64,000 bases of DNA, taken from the NCBI RefSeq assembly GCF_022524345.1, contig NZ_JAKWJU010000002.1, positions 2,046,001 through 2,110,000 on the forward strand, written 5' to 3'. Shown here one piece after another: positions 1 through 11,097 of the stretch (position 1 is its first letter; each line of letters opens with the position of its first letter). The stretch comes from Streptomyces marispadix. Lineage in GTDB: Bacteria; Actinomycetota; Actinomycetes; Streptomycetales; Streptomycetaceae. Under the pieces are notes generated by a model. It ran no database searches and was not told where the DNA came from. It saw only the letters and a list, made by a program, of their open reading frames with translations. Both the position numbers and the translations under genes were made by a program.

Positions 1-1
1 G

Positions 2-160
2 GTACGTACGGAGGGCCCGCGCCAGTGGCTGGCCTTCCCGGCGTCGGCGAGCGCCGCGCCGATCGTCTCGCAGATCGCCGACGGCTATCCGCTGGTGGAT
101 CTGTCGGTGCGCGAGCCGGACATCGAGGACGTCATCGCCCGTATGTACGGGGGTGGTTGA
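2..160 (+). CDS. ABC transporter ATP-binding protein, C-terminal fragment
   Basis: Open at the left window edge; only the last 52 codons are visible, ending in TGA at 158-160. The reading frame is set by the peptide RQWLAFPASASAAPIV followed by DLSVREPDIEDVIARMY and a Gly-rich end. This resembles the C-terminal tail of actinobacterial drug-type ABC ATPases, in which a short helix of the form REPxIEDVIxRxY closes the protein. Walker and signature motifs lie outside the window, so the assignment rests on the tail alone. A partner permease would be expected upstream. Confidence 0.6.
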   Translation, partial: VRTEGPRQWLAFPASASAAPIVSQIADGYPLVDLSVREPDIEDVIARMYGGG

Positions 161-216
161 GAGGCGGGGCCCATGCCGGGAGGGGCGTGACCGGCGGACC
201 CGGACGCCCGGCCCCA

Positions 217-300
217 CAGGTCTCGCCCCTCAGGCCTCGCCCCTCAGGTCTGGCCTCTCAAGGTCCGGCCTCCCAAGGTCCGGCTCCTCAGGTCTTCGCC
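217..300. repeat. six imperfect 14-15 bp tandem repeats
   Basis: Units start near 217, 231, 245, 259, 274 and 289 and share the core CAGGTCT(C/G)GCC(C/T)CT, with the fourth and fifth lengthened by one base (CAAGGTCCGG). The array lies between the ABC fragment and the SGNH hydrolase and runs into the last codons and stop of the hydrolase, so expansion could alter that gene's 3' end. Confidence 0.7.
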
Positions 301-1598
301 GGTGACGAGCCCTTCAGCAGCTTCAGGTCGAGCGCCTCGGCCATCGCGCGGAATCCGTTGTCGCTCGGGTGGAGGTGGTCGCCGGAGTCGTAGGCGGGGC
401 GCAGCCGGTTGGGGTTCGCCGGATCGCGGAGGGCGGCGTCGAAGTCGACGACGTCGTCGAAGACCTTGCCCGAGCGGATCTCGTCGTTGACCCGCTGCCG
501 TATGTCGTCCAGCCGCTTCTGGTAGCCGCGGTGTTCGCCGAAGGGCGTGAGCGTGCCGCCGATGACTCGCAGATTGCGTGCGTGGGCGTACTTCACCAAC
601 TGCCGCAGCCCGCTGACGATTCGGCGCGGGTCGCGCTGACGCGGCGGCTTGATTATGTCGTTGAGGCCCATCTCGATGACGACGGCCTTCACTCCGGAGC
701 GCGAGAGCACGTCGCGCTGCATGCGGGTCAGGCCGCTGGGCCCGTTGTTGGGCGAGTAGCGGGGACCGTCGACGAGGACGCGGTTTCCGCTGATGCCGCC
801 GTTGAGCACGCTGTAGCGCGGTGCCTCCCGTTCGGTGCGCAGCCGTTCGGCGAGGAAGTCGGTCCAGCGGCGGTTGGCGCCGGGGCTGGAGCTGATGCCG
901 TCGGTGATGGAGTCGCCGAGCACGGCTACGGCGCCGCGGGTCTGGTTGGTCCATACGTCGACCGCGGTGAGGTAACGCCAGTACGGGCTCTGCTCGGTGA
1001 AGGCCGTGCCGGAGGTCTCGTCCGCCTTGTCGCCGCGCGCCACGTAGCTGGTCTGGCGGGCGTAGGGGTGGTAGGTGACGGGTCCGGACGGCTTCGGGGA
1101 GTAGGTGGTGACGAGGAGGTCCGCGGCGTGCGGGACGTTGAGGCGCACGGAGTCGCTGGTCGCCTTGCGTCCGGGCGGGATGGTGACGGTGCGGGAGTTG
1201 CCGAAGGTCAGCCGGCGCATGCTGCCGCTCGCTGCGGTCGGGTTGCTGGGCGCGGCGGCGAGCGCGAGCGTCGCGTGGGAGATGGTGAGCGGCTTGGTGC
1301 CGTAGAGGTTGGAGAGGGTGATGCGGGCCCCGGAGCCGCCGACGGAGGTGTGGACGACGTTCCGTATCGACATCTTGGGGTAGCCGTCGCGGGTGTTGGG
1401 CTCCGCGGCGACCGCGGATGCGGCCCAGGTGCCTACCCAGTTGCCGGAGGAGGCGGGTGCGGCGTTGTCACGGGTGCCTTGCGTGATGCCGTCCAGGCTG
1501 CCGTCGTCACTGCCGGCGCCGATGAAGACGGCGGTCGAAATCAGCACGACGATCGCCGCCAGACCGGCGAGCAAGGCATAACCCATGTTTCTGGTCAC
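288..1598 (-). CDS. membrane-anchored SGNH/GDSL-family hydrolase
   Basis: A 436-residue protein with one N-terminal hydrophobic segment (about residues 5-28, LLAGLAAIVVLISTAVFIGA) that looks like an uncleaved anchor or signal sequence. A beta-rich region follows, then a C-terminal SGNH domain. All four blocks are visible: GDSITDG with the nucleophile near residue 230, GGISGNR for the oxyanion Gly, GLNDI for Asn, and DHLHP for the Asp-His pair. It probably hydrolyses an ester outside the membrane; the substrate cannot be told. The GTG start at 1598 is chosen because the complement carries GAGGAGA 10 nt upstream; reading further upstream adds 22 residues without hydrophobic character. Confidence 0.85.
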   Translation of the reverse strand: MTRNMGYALLAGLAAIVVLISTAVFIGAGSDDGSLDGITQGTRDNAAPASSGNWVGTWAASAVAAEPNTRDGYPKMSIRNVVHTSVGGSGARITLSNLYGTKPLTISHATLALAAAPSNPTAASGSMRRLTFGNSRTVTIPPGRKATSDSVRLNVPHAADLLVTTYSPKPSGPVTYHPYARQTSYVARGDKADETSGTAFTEQSPYWRYLTAVDVWTNQTRGAVAVLGDSITDGISSSPGANRRWTDFLAERLRTEREAPRYSVLNGGISGNRVLVDGPRYSPNNGPSGLTRMQRDVLSRSGVKAVVIEMGLNDIIKPPRQRDPRRIVSGLRQLVKYAHARNLRVIGGTLTPFGEHRGYQKRLDDIRQRVNDEIRSGKVFDDVVDFDAALRDPANPNRLRPAYDSGDHLHPSDNGFRAMAEALDLKLLKGSSPAKT

Positions 1599-1811
1599 GC
1601 TCGGTGTGTCTCCTCGGGCAGGCGGAGCCCGAGGCTCCGAGTGGTCGCGGTGGAATGATCCCACGATCGCGGCGCGGTCCTGCCCCTGGGGCGGCCGGGC
1701 CGGGACGCCCGATCGGTCGTCCGCTGAGACAGACGCCGAATGACCGGGCTTCGTTCCACCTGTCAGGCACCTTGGGACACTGTAGGGGGGACTGGCCGAA
1801 CGGTGGAGTGG

Positions 1812-3392
1812 ATGGATCAGGGAAAAGCGGGCAAGGCGCCTGCCGGAGAGCCCGGCGGAGTGAGAGCAATCACAGGCGGTGAGTCGGCGGCGGGTTCCGC
1901 GGAGACGCGTCCCAACGGCCGTACGGGCAGCGGGAGTTCGGGCCCACCGCGCACCGCGGGCTCCTCGGGTGCGGCGAACTCACCGGGCGGTACGGGACCT
2001 TCGGGAGCCTCAGGCGGTACTGGCGGTACGGGAGCATCAGGCGGCACGGGCGCATCGGGTGGTTCGGGCTCCTCAGGGGGCCCCTGCGCTCCCGCGGGCG
2101 GCGCCCGACGGCCCCCCAATCCCGGCCCGTTGGGCACGTTCACCGCCGCCGACGAGGAACGGCAGCGCGGCGTCCGCAGGATGAAGACCATCGCGACGGG
2201 CGCCCTGGCGCTGATGGCGACGGTCTTCGTACTGGTCAAGTGGGCGCAGCACGAGGGCGCGGGAGCCTGGGCCGGCTATGTGGCGGCTGCCGCCGAGGCG
2301 GGAATGGTGGGTGCGCTCGCCGACTGGTTCGCGGTGACGGCGCTCTTCCGTCACCCCCTGGGGCTGCCCATCCCCCATACGGCCATCATCCCCACCAAGA
2401 AGGATCAACTCGGCCACACTCTGGGCGAGTTCGTCGGTGAGAACTTCCTCTCCAGCGGCGTCGTACGCTCCCGGCTGCGTGCCGTGGGCATCGCGGGCCG
2501 CCTCGGTGCGTGGCTGGCGCAGCCGGACAACGCGGACCGGGTGACGTCCGAGCTGTCCACTGCGCTTCGCGGCGCTCTCGCCGTGCTGCGGGACTCCGAT
2601 GTACGGGCGGTGGTGGGCGAGGCCGTCACGCGCCGCGCCGACGCACAGGAGATCGCGCCCGGTCTGGGACGGATGCTGGAGCGGGTCGTCGAGGATCAGG
2701 GTCATCGCCGTGTGGTGGATCTGATGTGCGCGCGTGCGGCCGAATGGCTGGAGCAGCACAGCGATTCGGTGATGGAGGCCGTCACGGGCGGCGCCCCCGG
2801 CTGGACGCCGCGGTTCGTCGACCGCCGTGTGGGCGACCGGGTCTACCGCGAACTGCTGCGGTTCGTCACGGAGATGAGGGACATGCCGACGCATCCGGCG
2901 CGCGGCGCGGTCGACCGTTTCCTGACGGACTTCGCCGCGGATCTGCGTACCGATCCGCAGACGCGTGCACGTGTGGAGCGGCTCAAGAGCGACGTGCTCG
3001 GCCGCGGCGAGGTGCAGGACCTGATCTCCTCGTCGTGGAACTCCGTACGCTCCATGATCGTCGCCGCCGCGGAGGACGAGCGCAGCGAACTACGCGTAAG
3101 GGCAAGGGCGTCGCTGCTGTCGCTGGGCCAGCGGGCAGCCGCGGACGGGCGGTTGCGCGGCAAGATCGACGGCTGGATCGAGGACGCCGCGGTGCACGTC
3201 GTCACCACCTACCGCGACGAGATCACATCGCTGATCACGGAGACCGTCGCCGGCTGGGACGCGGAGCACACCTCGAAGAAGATCGAGGCGCACATCGGCC
3301 GCGACCTTCAGTTCATCCGCCTCAACGGCACGGTCGTCGGGTCCCTGGCGGGGCTTGCGATCTACGGGCTGGTCAACCTGGTCCAGGGCTGA
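1812..3392 (+). CDS. DUF445 family membrane protein
   Basis: About 526 residues. The first 90-100 form a Gly/Ser/Thr/Pro-rich low-complexity tail. They are followed by a hydrophobic helix (IATGALALMATVFVLVKW) and the hallmark DUF445 stretch with EAGMVGALADWFAVTALFR and HPLGLPIPHTAIIPTKK. The rest is long helical sequence ending in a second hydrophobic segment (VVGSLAGLAIYGLVNLV). That architecture matches the YjiN/DUF445 family, predicted inner-membrane proteins of unknown role. The ATG at 1812 is one choice; a GTG at 1803 or an ATG at 1740 in the same frame are possible because the low-complexity N terminus gives no guidance. Confidence 0.8.
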   Translation: MDQGKAGKAPAGEPGGVRAITGGESAAGSAETRPNGRTGSGSSGPPRTAGSSGAANSPGGTGPSGASGGTGGTGASGGTGASGGSGSSGGPCAPAGGARRPPNPGPLGTFTAADEERQRGVRRMKTIATGALALMATVFVLVKWAQHEGAGAWAGYVAAAAEAGMVGALADWFAVTALFRHPLGLPIPHTAIIPTKKDQLGHTLGEFVGENFLSSGVVRSRLRAVGIAGRLGAWLAQPDNADRVTSELSTALRGALAVLRDSDVRAVVGEAVTRRADAQEIAPGLGRMLERVVEDQGHRRVVDLMCARAAEWLEQHSDSVMEAVTGGAPGWTPRFVDRRVGDRVYRELLRFVTEMRDMPTHPARGAVDRFLTDFAADLRTDPQTRARVERLKSDVLGRGEVQDLISSSWNSVRSMIVAAAEDERSELRVRARASLLSLGQRAAADGRLRGKIDGWIEDAAVHVVTTYRDEITSLITETVAGWDAEHTSKKIEAHIGRDLQFIRLNGTVVGSLAGLAIYGLVNLVQG

Positions 3393-3423
3393 GGCGCCCG
3401 CACACACGAACGCGCGGACAGGG

Positions 3424-3439
3424 CGGCCCGGTTGGGCCG
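3424..3439. terminator. short hairpin between convergent genes
   Basis: CGGCCC and GGGCCG form a 6-bp stem around a GGTT loop. It sits between the stop of the DUF445 gene and the stop of the convergent lipoprotein gene, so it could terminate either. There is no U-tract, as is common in high-GC actinobacteria. Confidence 0.4.
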
Positions 3440-3488
3440 GTCGTGCCTGCCGTGCGGTGCGTGCGAGCGCGGTCCGGCGATTCGGCCG

Positions 3489-3866
3489 TCAGCCCGTGCA
3501 GACCTTGGACAGCTCGTCCGCGGCCTTGCCCACCGGGCGGACATCGGGCTCACGGCCCTCGTCGACGGCCTTACCGGCGTCCTCCACAGCGGTGTTCATG
3601 TGGTCGACCGCCTTGCTCACGTCGGAGTCGCCCGTGCTGTCGTCTATCTTCTTCAGGTTCTTCTCGATGCGGTCGATCGACTGCCTGGCCTGCGCCGGGT
3701 CCTCGGAGGCTCCGGAGACGGCCTGCTGGAGATCGTCGGCGGCATCGGCCACTGTCACGGCGGTGTTGGCACAGCTCACCGCCTTGTCCACGGCGCTGCA
3801 TCCGGTCAGCGCGGTGACGGCGAGTGCGGCGGTGCCGAGGACGGCGAGCACGGGAGAACGACGCAC
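3489..3866 (-). CDS. small secreted lipoprotein
   Basis: A 125-residue protein. The GTG start at 3866 follows the purine-rich GAAGAAGAGG. Residues 3-22 form a signal peptide ending in the lipobox LTGC with the lipidated Cys at 23. The mature part is helical and charged, with heptad-like runs (ARQSIDRIEKNLKKIDD) and a single further pair of Cys near positions 32 and 123. No enzymatic motif is visible. Such small alpha-helical lipoproteins are common in Streptomyces and uncharacterised. Confidence 0.75.
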   Translation of the reverse strand: MRRSPVLAVLGTAALAVTALTGCSAVDKAVSCANTAVTVADAADDLQQAVSGASEDPAQARQSIDRIEKNLKKIDDSTGDSDVSKAVDHMNTAVEDAGKAVDEGREPDVRPVGKAADELSKVCTG

Positions 3867-3998
3867 GGGGACCTCTTCTTCCTTGTCAGTGGACGGGCCG
3901 CGCGGTATGACCCGCACGGCCCGTACCCTTTAGACGCGTAAAGCACACGCAAAGTTCCCCGGCTCCAACTGCCTTTCCCTCACTGCGAGTTGAAGCGA

Positions 3999-4023
3999 CC
4001 CCGGCAACAAGGCCGGGCCGGGG
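3999..4023 (-). terminator. probable rph terminator
   Basis: CCCCGGC and GCCGGGG form a perfect 7-bp stem around an 11-nt loop, starting 4 nt past the rph stop codon on the complement strand. Position and stem strength suggest an intrinsic terminator without a U-tract. Confidence 0.5.
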
Positions 4024-4027
4024 GCGC

Positions 4028-4753
4028 TCAGCCGCCGAGCGCCCGCTGCTGCGCCTCGTCGAGCTGTGAGCAGCCCTTGACCGCCAGGTCCAGCAGCCCG
4101 TCGAGTTCCTGCCGCGCGAACGGCTCGCCCTCGGCCGTGCCCTGCACCTCCACGAAGCGCCCGTCGCCGGTGCAGACCACGTTCATGTCGGTCTCGGCGC
4201 GCACGTCCTCCTCGTAGCACAGGTCCAGCAGCGGCTCCCCGCCCACGATGCCGACGCTGACCGCCGCGACCGTGCCGGTCAGCGGCTGCGCCTTGCTCTT
4301 GACGAGCTTCTTCTCCTGCGCCCATCCGATCGCGTCCGCGAGCGCCACATACGCGCCGGTGATGGCCGCGGTGCGGGTGCCGCCGTCGGCCTGGAGCACG
4401 TCGCAGTCGAGCACGACGGTGTTCTCCCCCAGCGCCTTGTAGTCGACGACGGCGCGCAGGGAGCGGCCGATCAGGCGGGAGATCTCATGGGTACGGCCGC
4501 CGATCTTCCCTCGTACGGACTCGCGGTCGCCACGGGTGTTGGTGGAGCGCGGCAGCATCGCGTACTCGGACGTGACCCAGCCCTCTCCGCTTCCCTTGCG
4601 CCACCGCGGCACCCCTTCCGTGACGCTCGCGGTGCACAGCACCCGGGTGTCGCCGAAGCAGATCAGAACGGATCCCTCGGCGTGCTTGCTCCAGCCGCGG
4701 TCGATGGTGATGGGGCGCAACTGGTCAGCCGTACGGCCGTCGATACGAGTCAT
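4028..4753 (-). CDS. rph: ribonuclease PH
   Basis: A 241-residue protein of the usual RNase PH length. It begins [20 protein letters not shown] and carries the conserved segments [10 protein letters not shown], the phosphate-binding R-rich stretch [20 protein letters not shown], and [20 protein letters not shown]. The enzyme trims tRNA 3' ends by phosphorolysis in the cytoplasm as a hexamer. It stands next to the PTS genes as in other Streptomyces I recall. No unusual features. Confidence 0.95.
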   Translation of the reverse strand: MTRIDGRTADQLRPITIDRGWSKHAEGSVLICFGDTRVLCTASVTEGVPRWRKGSGEGWVTSEYAMLPRSTNTRGDRESVRGKIGGRTHEISRLIGRSLRAVVDYKALGENTVVLDCDVLQADGGTRTAAITGAYVALADAIGWAQEKKLVKSKAQPLTGTVAAVSVGIVGGEPLLDLCYEEDVRAETDMNVVCTGDGRFVEVQGTAEGEPFARQELDGLLDLAVKGCSQLDEAQQRALGG

Positions 4754-4940
4754 GGGGCGAGCCTAGATGGTGTCGCGCGGGCGGAGTCGATCAGGCAGCG
4801 GAGGGTGTGAAGCCCCGCGCGCCGCAAGGGCGTTCGCGCCTCTTCCGCGGAGCGGCCCGTCGGTCGCCCGGCATCCGGGCCCCGACTGCCCGGCGGCGGC
4901 GGCTGGTTGGCCGTTCAGCCGACCGGCAACCGGTCAGCAT

Positions 4941-4956
4941 CCGGTCAGCCGGACCG
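4941..4956 (-). terminator. possible nagF terminator hairpin
   Basis: The sequence directly after the nagF stop contains CGGTC and GACCG separated by five bases, a 5-bp stem. Adjacent copies of CCGGTCAGC make the exact pairing ambiguous. Weak evidence. Confidence 0.3.
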
Positions 4957-5190
4957 TCACAGCATGTCCTCGATCTCCCCCGCGATCGGGTCGGCGTCGG
5001 TGCCGATGACGATCTGCACGGCCGAGCCCATCTTCACGATCCCGTGTGCACCGGCGGCCCGCAGGGCGGCCTCGTCGACCAGCCCGGCGTCCGCGACCTC
5101 CGTACGAAGGCGGGTGATGCAGCCCTCGATCTCGGAGATGTTGTCCAGTCCGCCGAGCCCGGCGACGATCTTTTCGGCCTTGCTGCTCAT
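4957..5190 (-). CDS. nagF: PTS EIIB component, N-acetylglucosamine type
   Basis: A 77-residue stand-alone EIIB protein: MSSKAEKIVAGLGGLDN, ISEIEGCITRLRTEV, then AHGIVKMGSAVQIVIGTDA. The Cys in EGCITRLR is the phosphorylated residue of glucose-superfamily EIIB domains. It would take phosphate from a EIIA (Crr-like, not in this window) and pass it to the sugar carried by the divergent EIIC. The ATG at 5190 is preceded by CAGGAGA on the complement. The symbol follows S. coelicolor usage for the GlcNAc system; other sugars of the family cannot be excluded from sequence alone. Confidence 0.85.
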   Translation of the reverse strand: MSSKAEKIVAGLGGLDNISEIEGCITRLRTEVADAGLVDEAALRAAGAHGIVKMGSAVQIVIGTDADPIAGEIEDML

Positions 5191-5385
5191 CTCGGTCTCC
5201 TGCTCTCCGCCGCCTCGTACGCGGGCGCCCACGCACACCGCCGGGCCTGGGTCACCCCAGTATGGGCCAACCCGCCGCCCTCGCCCCCTGTGCCCGGCCG
5301 AGCGTGAGACTCCCCATATCGGTGGGTACATATGCGCCTTTAATGCGGCAAACCGCACTTTCCGCGCTGCTGCACCCGTGCTAAA

Positions 5386-5401
5386 AGAGGTCTAAACCAC
5401 T
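5386..5401. promoter_or_regulatory. dre-like DasR operator
   Basis: AGAGGTCTAAACCACT matches the palindromic DasR-responsive element AGTGGTCTAGACCACT in 14 of 16 positions. It lies between the divergent EIIB and EIIC genes, 53 bases before the EIIC start. DasR is the GntR repressor of GlcNAc and chitin uptake in Streptomyces, released by amino-sugar phosphates, so GlcNAc-dependent control of the EIIC gene is expected. A second inverted repeat, TGCGG-CAAA-CCGCA, sits at 5344-5357. Confidence 0.75.
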
Positions 5402-5454
5402 TGTGGGGTCTGCTCCCAACGGTCCGACCTCCCGGAGGCCACTGGAGGAAGTCC

Positions 5455-6981
<1,527 letters not shown>

Positions 6982-6996
6982 CCCGGCCCCTCACGC

Positions 6997-7029
6997 CCGC
7001 GCCCGCCGCCGACAAGGCAGCGGGCGCGG
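6997..7029. terminator. strong hairpin between convergent nagE2 and MBL gene
   Basis: Positions 6997-7006 pair perfectly with 7020-7029 (10-bp stem, core GCGCCCGC/GCGGGCGC) around a 13-nt loop, starting 15 nt after the nagE2 stop. Placed between two converging genes, it is a good bidirectional terminator candidate. Confidence 0.6.
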
Positions 7030-7165
7030 TGCCTTGCGTGCGGGTGTCTTGCGGTCGGGATGCCTTGGGATGGGGGTGCCTTGGGTCGGCGGTGTCGCGT
7101 AGAGGGCCGGATGCCATGCCGTACGGGCCTCAAGTCCCATACGGTCCGCGACGGCGCTGCTCGCG

Positions 7166-7927
7166 CTACAGCTCGTAGACCGCGCCGGGCCTCGCCAGCT
7201 CCACGGGCCCCTCGAAGGTGTCCTTCGCGTCCCGCAGATTGACCTTCGCGTCCGTCCACGGGGGGACGTGGGTGAGGACCAGCCGCCCCACGCCCGCCTG
7301 CTGCGCGCACGCCCCCGCCTCACGGCCGTTGAGATGCAGGTCGGGGATGGATTCCTTGCCGTCCGTGAACGACGCCTCACACAGGAACAGCCCGGCGCCG
7401 CGCGCCAGTTCCGTCAGTGCGCCGCACGCCCCCGTGTCACCCGAGTAGGCCAGCGTCTTGCCGCTTTCGCGGTGGGTCACGCGGAACGCGTAGGACTCCA
7501 CGGGATGCGAGACCTCTTCCGTACGGACGGTGAAGGGGCCCAGCTCGAAGACGCCGCCCGCCGTCAGCTTGCGGAAGTCGAAGACCTCGCTCATGGCGGA
7601 GTCGGACGGGGTGTCCCCGTACGCGACGGTCAGCCGGCGCTCGGTGCCGCGCGGCCCGTAGACGGGGATCGGCTCGCAGCGTCCGCCCTCGTGGCGGTAG
7701 TAACGCGCCACGAAGTAGCCGCACATGTCGATGCAGTGGTCGGGGTGGAGGTGGCTGAGCGCGATGGCGTCCAGATCGTAGAGACCGCTGTAGCGCTGTA
7801 GCTCGCCGAGCGCGCCGTTGCCCATGTCGAGAAGCAGCCGGTAGCCCTCGGCCTCGACCAGATAGCTCGAACAGGCGGACTCCGCCGATGGAAACGACCC
7901 GGAGCAGCCGACGACGGTGAGCTTCAT
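7166..7927 (-). CDS. MBL-fold metallo-hydrolase
   Basis: A 253-residue metallo-beta-lactamase-fold protein starting MKLTVVGCSGSFPS. The zinc motif is SHLHPDHCID, giving His59, His61, Asp63 and His64. Later ligands fall in VSHPVESYAF, YSGDTGACGAL and LVLTHVPPW. The layout resembles RNase Z/ElaC-like and phosphodiesterase-like members, but the tRNase exosite is absent, so the substrate is undetermined. The ATG at 7927 is the natural start; the sequence upstream is not protein-like. Confidence 0.85.
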   Translation of the reverse strand: MKLTVVGCSGSFPSAESACSSYLVEAEGYRLLLDMGNGALGELQRYSGLYDLDAIALSHLHPDHCIDMCGYFVARYYRHEGGRCEPIPVYGPRGTERRLTVAYGDTPSDSAMSEVFDFRKLTAGGVFELGPFTVRTEEVSHPVESYAFRVTHRESGKTLAYSGDTGACGALTELARGAGLFLCEASFTDGKESIPDLHLNGREAGACAQQAGVGRLVLTHVPPWTDAKVNLRDAKDTFEGPVELARPGAVYEL

Positions 7928-8111
7928 GAAGCGGGGACCTCCGTTGGCGGCTGTGGGGTTTTTCGAGCGTAAGCCGCTGGGCGCCGCCTTTGGACTCAAG
8001 AGCGTGCTGGTGTGGGCGGAATCACCAGCGCGGGGTACGGTCGGCAGCCTGTGCGGTGCTGTTCGCGCGCCGGCGCACGGAGCGTACGGAGGTCCGGGAG
8101 GCGAAGCGGGC

Positions 8112-8591
8112 GTGGACACTTGGTGGTGGCTGGCGCTGGGGGCCGTCGTGGCGCTGTCACTTGTGGCCGCGCTGATCGACGGAGGCGCCAGGCTGGGCCG
8201 TCCCCTCTCCCGCATGTATCGAGGCCGCCGACGCGGGCGTGACGTACCGCTGCCTCATACGGGCCCGCGTGCCGGGGAGATCTGGTGGACGCGTGAACCG
8301 CTGCTGGTCCTGGTGCTGGCGGTACGCATCGACGGGGCGCGAGTGGCGCGGATCACCGCGGAACGCCCGTGCGGCGAGGGCGAGTACCGGCTCGCCGAGA
8401 CCTCGGGGTCGAAGCTGGCGCTGCCGCCGGGGACGGTCCCCGATGCTCCGGGCCGGGTGACCGCGCTGTGCACGGACACCGCGTGGGAGGTGGCGCTCGG
8501 CGACTTCGGCCGGCGGGCCGGTGAGGTCGAGCCGGACACCTGGGCGCGGGTGCGGCGGTGCTTCGGAATGGAGTCCCACGCCGGGGAGTGA
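8112..8591 (+). CDS. membrane-anchored small protein, possibly PemK/MazF-like
   Basis: 159 residues from a GTG at 8112 preceded by GGGAGG. Residues 2-22 are a hydrophobic anchor (WWWLALGAVVALSLVAALI), then a basic linker (RMYRGRRRGRDV), then a soluble domain opening GPRAGEIWWTREPLLVLVLAV. The start GEIWW plus a following beta-strand resembles PemK/MazF-family domains, where GEIWW..(6-15 residues)..RPCLVL is typical, but the RP(C/V) element is not intact here. There is no adjacent antitoxin. The link to that family is tentative; otherwise this is a conserved-type membrane protein of unknown function. Confidence 0.6.
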   Translation: MDTWWWLALGAVVALSLVAALIDGGARLGRPLSRMYRGRRRGRDVPLPHTGPRAGEIWWTREPLLVLVLAVRIDGARVARITAERPCGEGEYRLAETSGSKLALPPGTVPDAPGRVTALCTDTAWEVALGDFGRRAGEVEPDTWARVRRCFGMESHAGE

Positions 8592-8748
8592 GAGACCTCG
8601 GCCGGGCGTCGGGTTCCTCCCGACCCGGCCTCCTGCCCCGGCGGCCCGCAACCACGACGAGGCAGCGACGCGCGGACTGCCGACTACTGCCGACTCCCGT
8701 GGCGGGGCCGGTGCCCGGCCGCTCAACAACCGGGCCCGTTGCGGTCGT

Positions 8749-10043
<1,295 letters not shown>

Positions 10044-10191
10044 GGAAGCTCCTGTGGGTGGAGGCTGGCAGGACGGTGTGCTTGCGGGGTGCCGGGCGGG
10101 CGCTGGGGGCGTACTCACGCGAGGACGGGGACGGCGGTGCCGGTCCGCTGTGTCCTCGAACGGCCGGGCGGGGCGGGGCCGGTGGCCCGTG

Positions 10192-10323
10192 TCAGACGTG
10201 GACGTACGCGCGGCGCCGCGGCGCCCCGAGCGCGCTGGCGAGACGGCACAGGTCGACGTGCAGGCGCCCGACGAGCAGCGTGCTCCGGGTCTTCTCAGAA
10301 GCACTCACGTCGTGGACAACCAT
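10192..10323 (-). CDS. short leader peptide with DLCRL motif upstream of cysO-cysM
   Basis: A 43-codon reading frame ending at 10192 contains GRLHVDLCRLASAL, the pattern of the actinobacterial leader peptides (HVDLCRV/L-A-x-AL) found before sulfur and other genes. It ends 148 bases before the cysO start. A Cys codon in the motif suggests ribosome-mediated attenuation that senses cysteine or charged tRNA-Cys. The start is uncertain: ATG at 10323 or GTG at 10308, neither with a strong ribosome site. It is too short for standard gene finders. Confidence 0.65.
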   Translation of the reverse strand: MVVHDVSASEKTRSTLLVGRLHVDLCRLASALGAPRRRAYVHV

Positions 10324-10500
10324 GGGCTCATCGTAACGATTCCCGCCGGGGCGCCCGGGTACGGGTCCCAGGATATGGACCGCGACGTCTCAAATCGCGT
10401 CGCAGGTCGTGTGACCTGCATGGACACCGTCCGCTCGTGCACCGTCGCTTCCCGGGCCGGGCTCGGTACTCCGGGACGGCTCCGGACGGTTCGGGCCACA

Positions 10501-10563
10501 CACAGACCGTTCAGACCGCACAGACGGTTCAGGCCGTCCAGGCCGCACAGACGGTTCAGGCCG
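10501..10563. repeat. three 18-bp direct repeats between mec and the cysO leader
   Basis: CACAGACGGTTCAGGCCG occurs at 10519-10536 and 10546-10563, with a two-mismatch copy at 10501-10518 and a 9-bp spacer before the last copy. They lie just past the mec stop. They may be slippage products or part of an untranslated leader. Confidence 0.6.
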
Positions 10564-10566
10564 TTC

Positions 10567-10998
10567 TCAAGCCTGCCGACGGTCGACGATCTCGACGTCC
10601 TCCTCGGTGACCTCTCCGTCCACGATGCGGAACGAGCGGAAGGAGAAGGGACCTTCGTCGTTGCCGCACTCGGCGGTGGAGACGAGCACGTAGTGGGCGC
10701 CGGGTTCGTTGGCGTAGCCGATGTCGGTGCGCGAGGGGTACGCCTCCGTCGCCGTGTGCGAGTGGTAGATGACGACCGGCTCCTCGTCCCTGTCGTCCAT
10801 CTCCCGGTAGAGGCGCAGCAGATCGCCGGACTCGAACTCGTAGAACGTAGGCGAACGCGCCGCGTTCAGCATCGGGATGAAGCGCTCCGGTCGGTCGGTC
10901 CCCGCGGGTCCGGCGATGACGCCGCACGCCTCGTCGGGGTGGTCCCTGCGGGCGTGGGCGACGATCTCGTCGTGCAGCTCCCTGGTGATGGTCAGCAT
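10567..10998 (-). CDS. mec: JAMM metalloprotease Mec (CysO-processing)
   Basis: 143 residues with the complete JAMM/MPN+ zinc signature: Glu23 in DEACGVI, then H79-S-H81, seven residues, Ser89 and Asp92 (YHSHTATEAYPSRTD). In M. tuberculosis the homologue releases cysteine from the CysO-cysteine adduct. The CysO of this locus also has residues after its diglycine, so Mec may do double duty as maturation protease. The start MLTITRELHDEI at 10998 is chosen over an extension with no homology character. Confidence 0.88.
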   Translation of the reverse strand: MLTITRELHDEIVAHARRDHPDEACGVIAGPAGTDRPERFIPMLNAARSPTFYEFESGDLLRLYREMDDRDEEPVVIYHSHTATEAYPSRTDIGYANEPGAHYVLVSTAECGNDEGPFSFRSFRIVDGEVTEEDVEIVDRRQA

Positions 10999-11097
10999 GG
11001 TGGGAAGGATATGCGGGCCGCAGGGGGCGGGGTCCGGCCAGGTCACCGGCCCCGGGCACGGGAGAGGTCGACGGCCCGGAGCCGGGGGCGCGACCGG

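Noticed and set aside
369..1658. 429-codon frame opposite the SGNH hydrolase
   Set aside because: No motifs, repetitive Val/Gly/Ala composition; the SGNH frame has four catalytic blocks.
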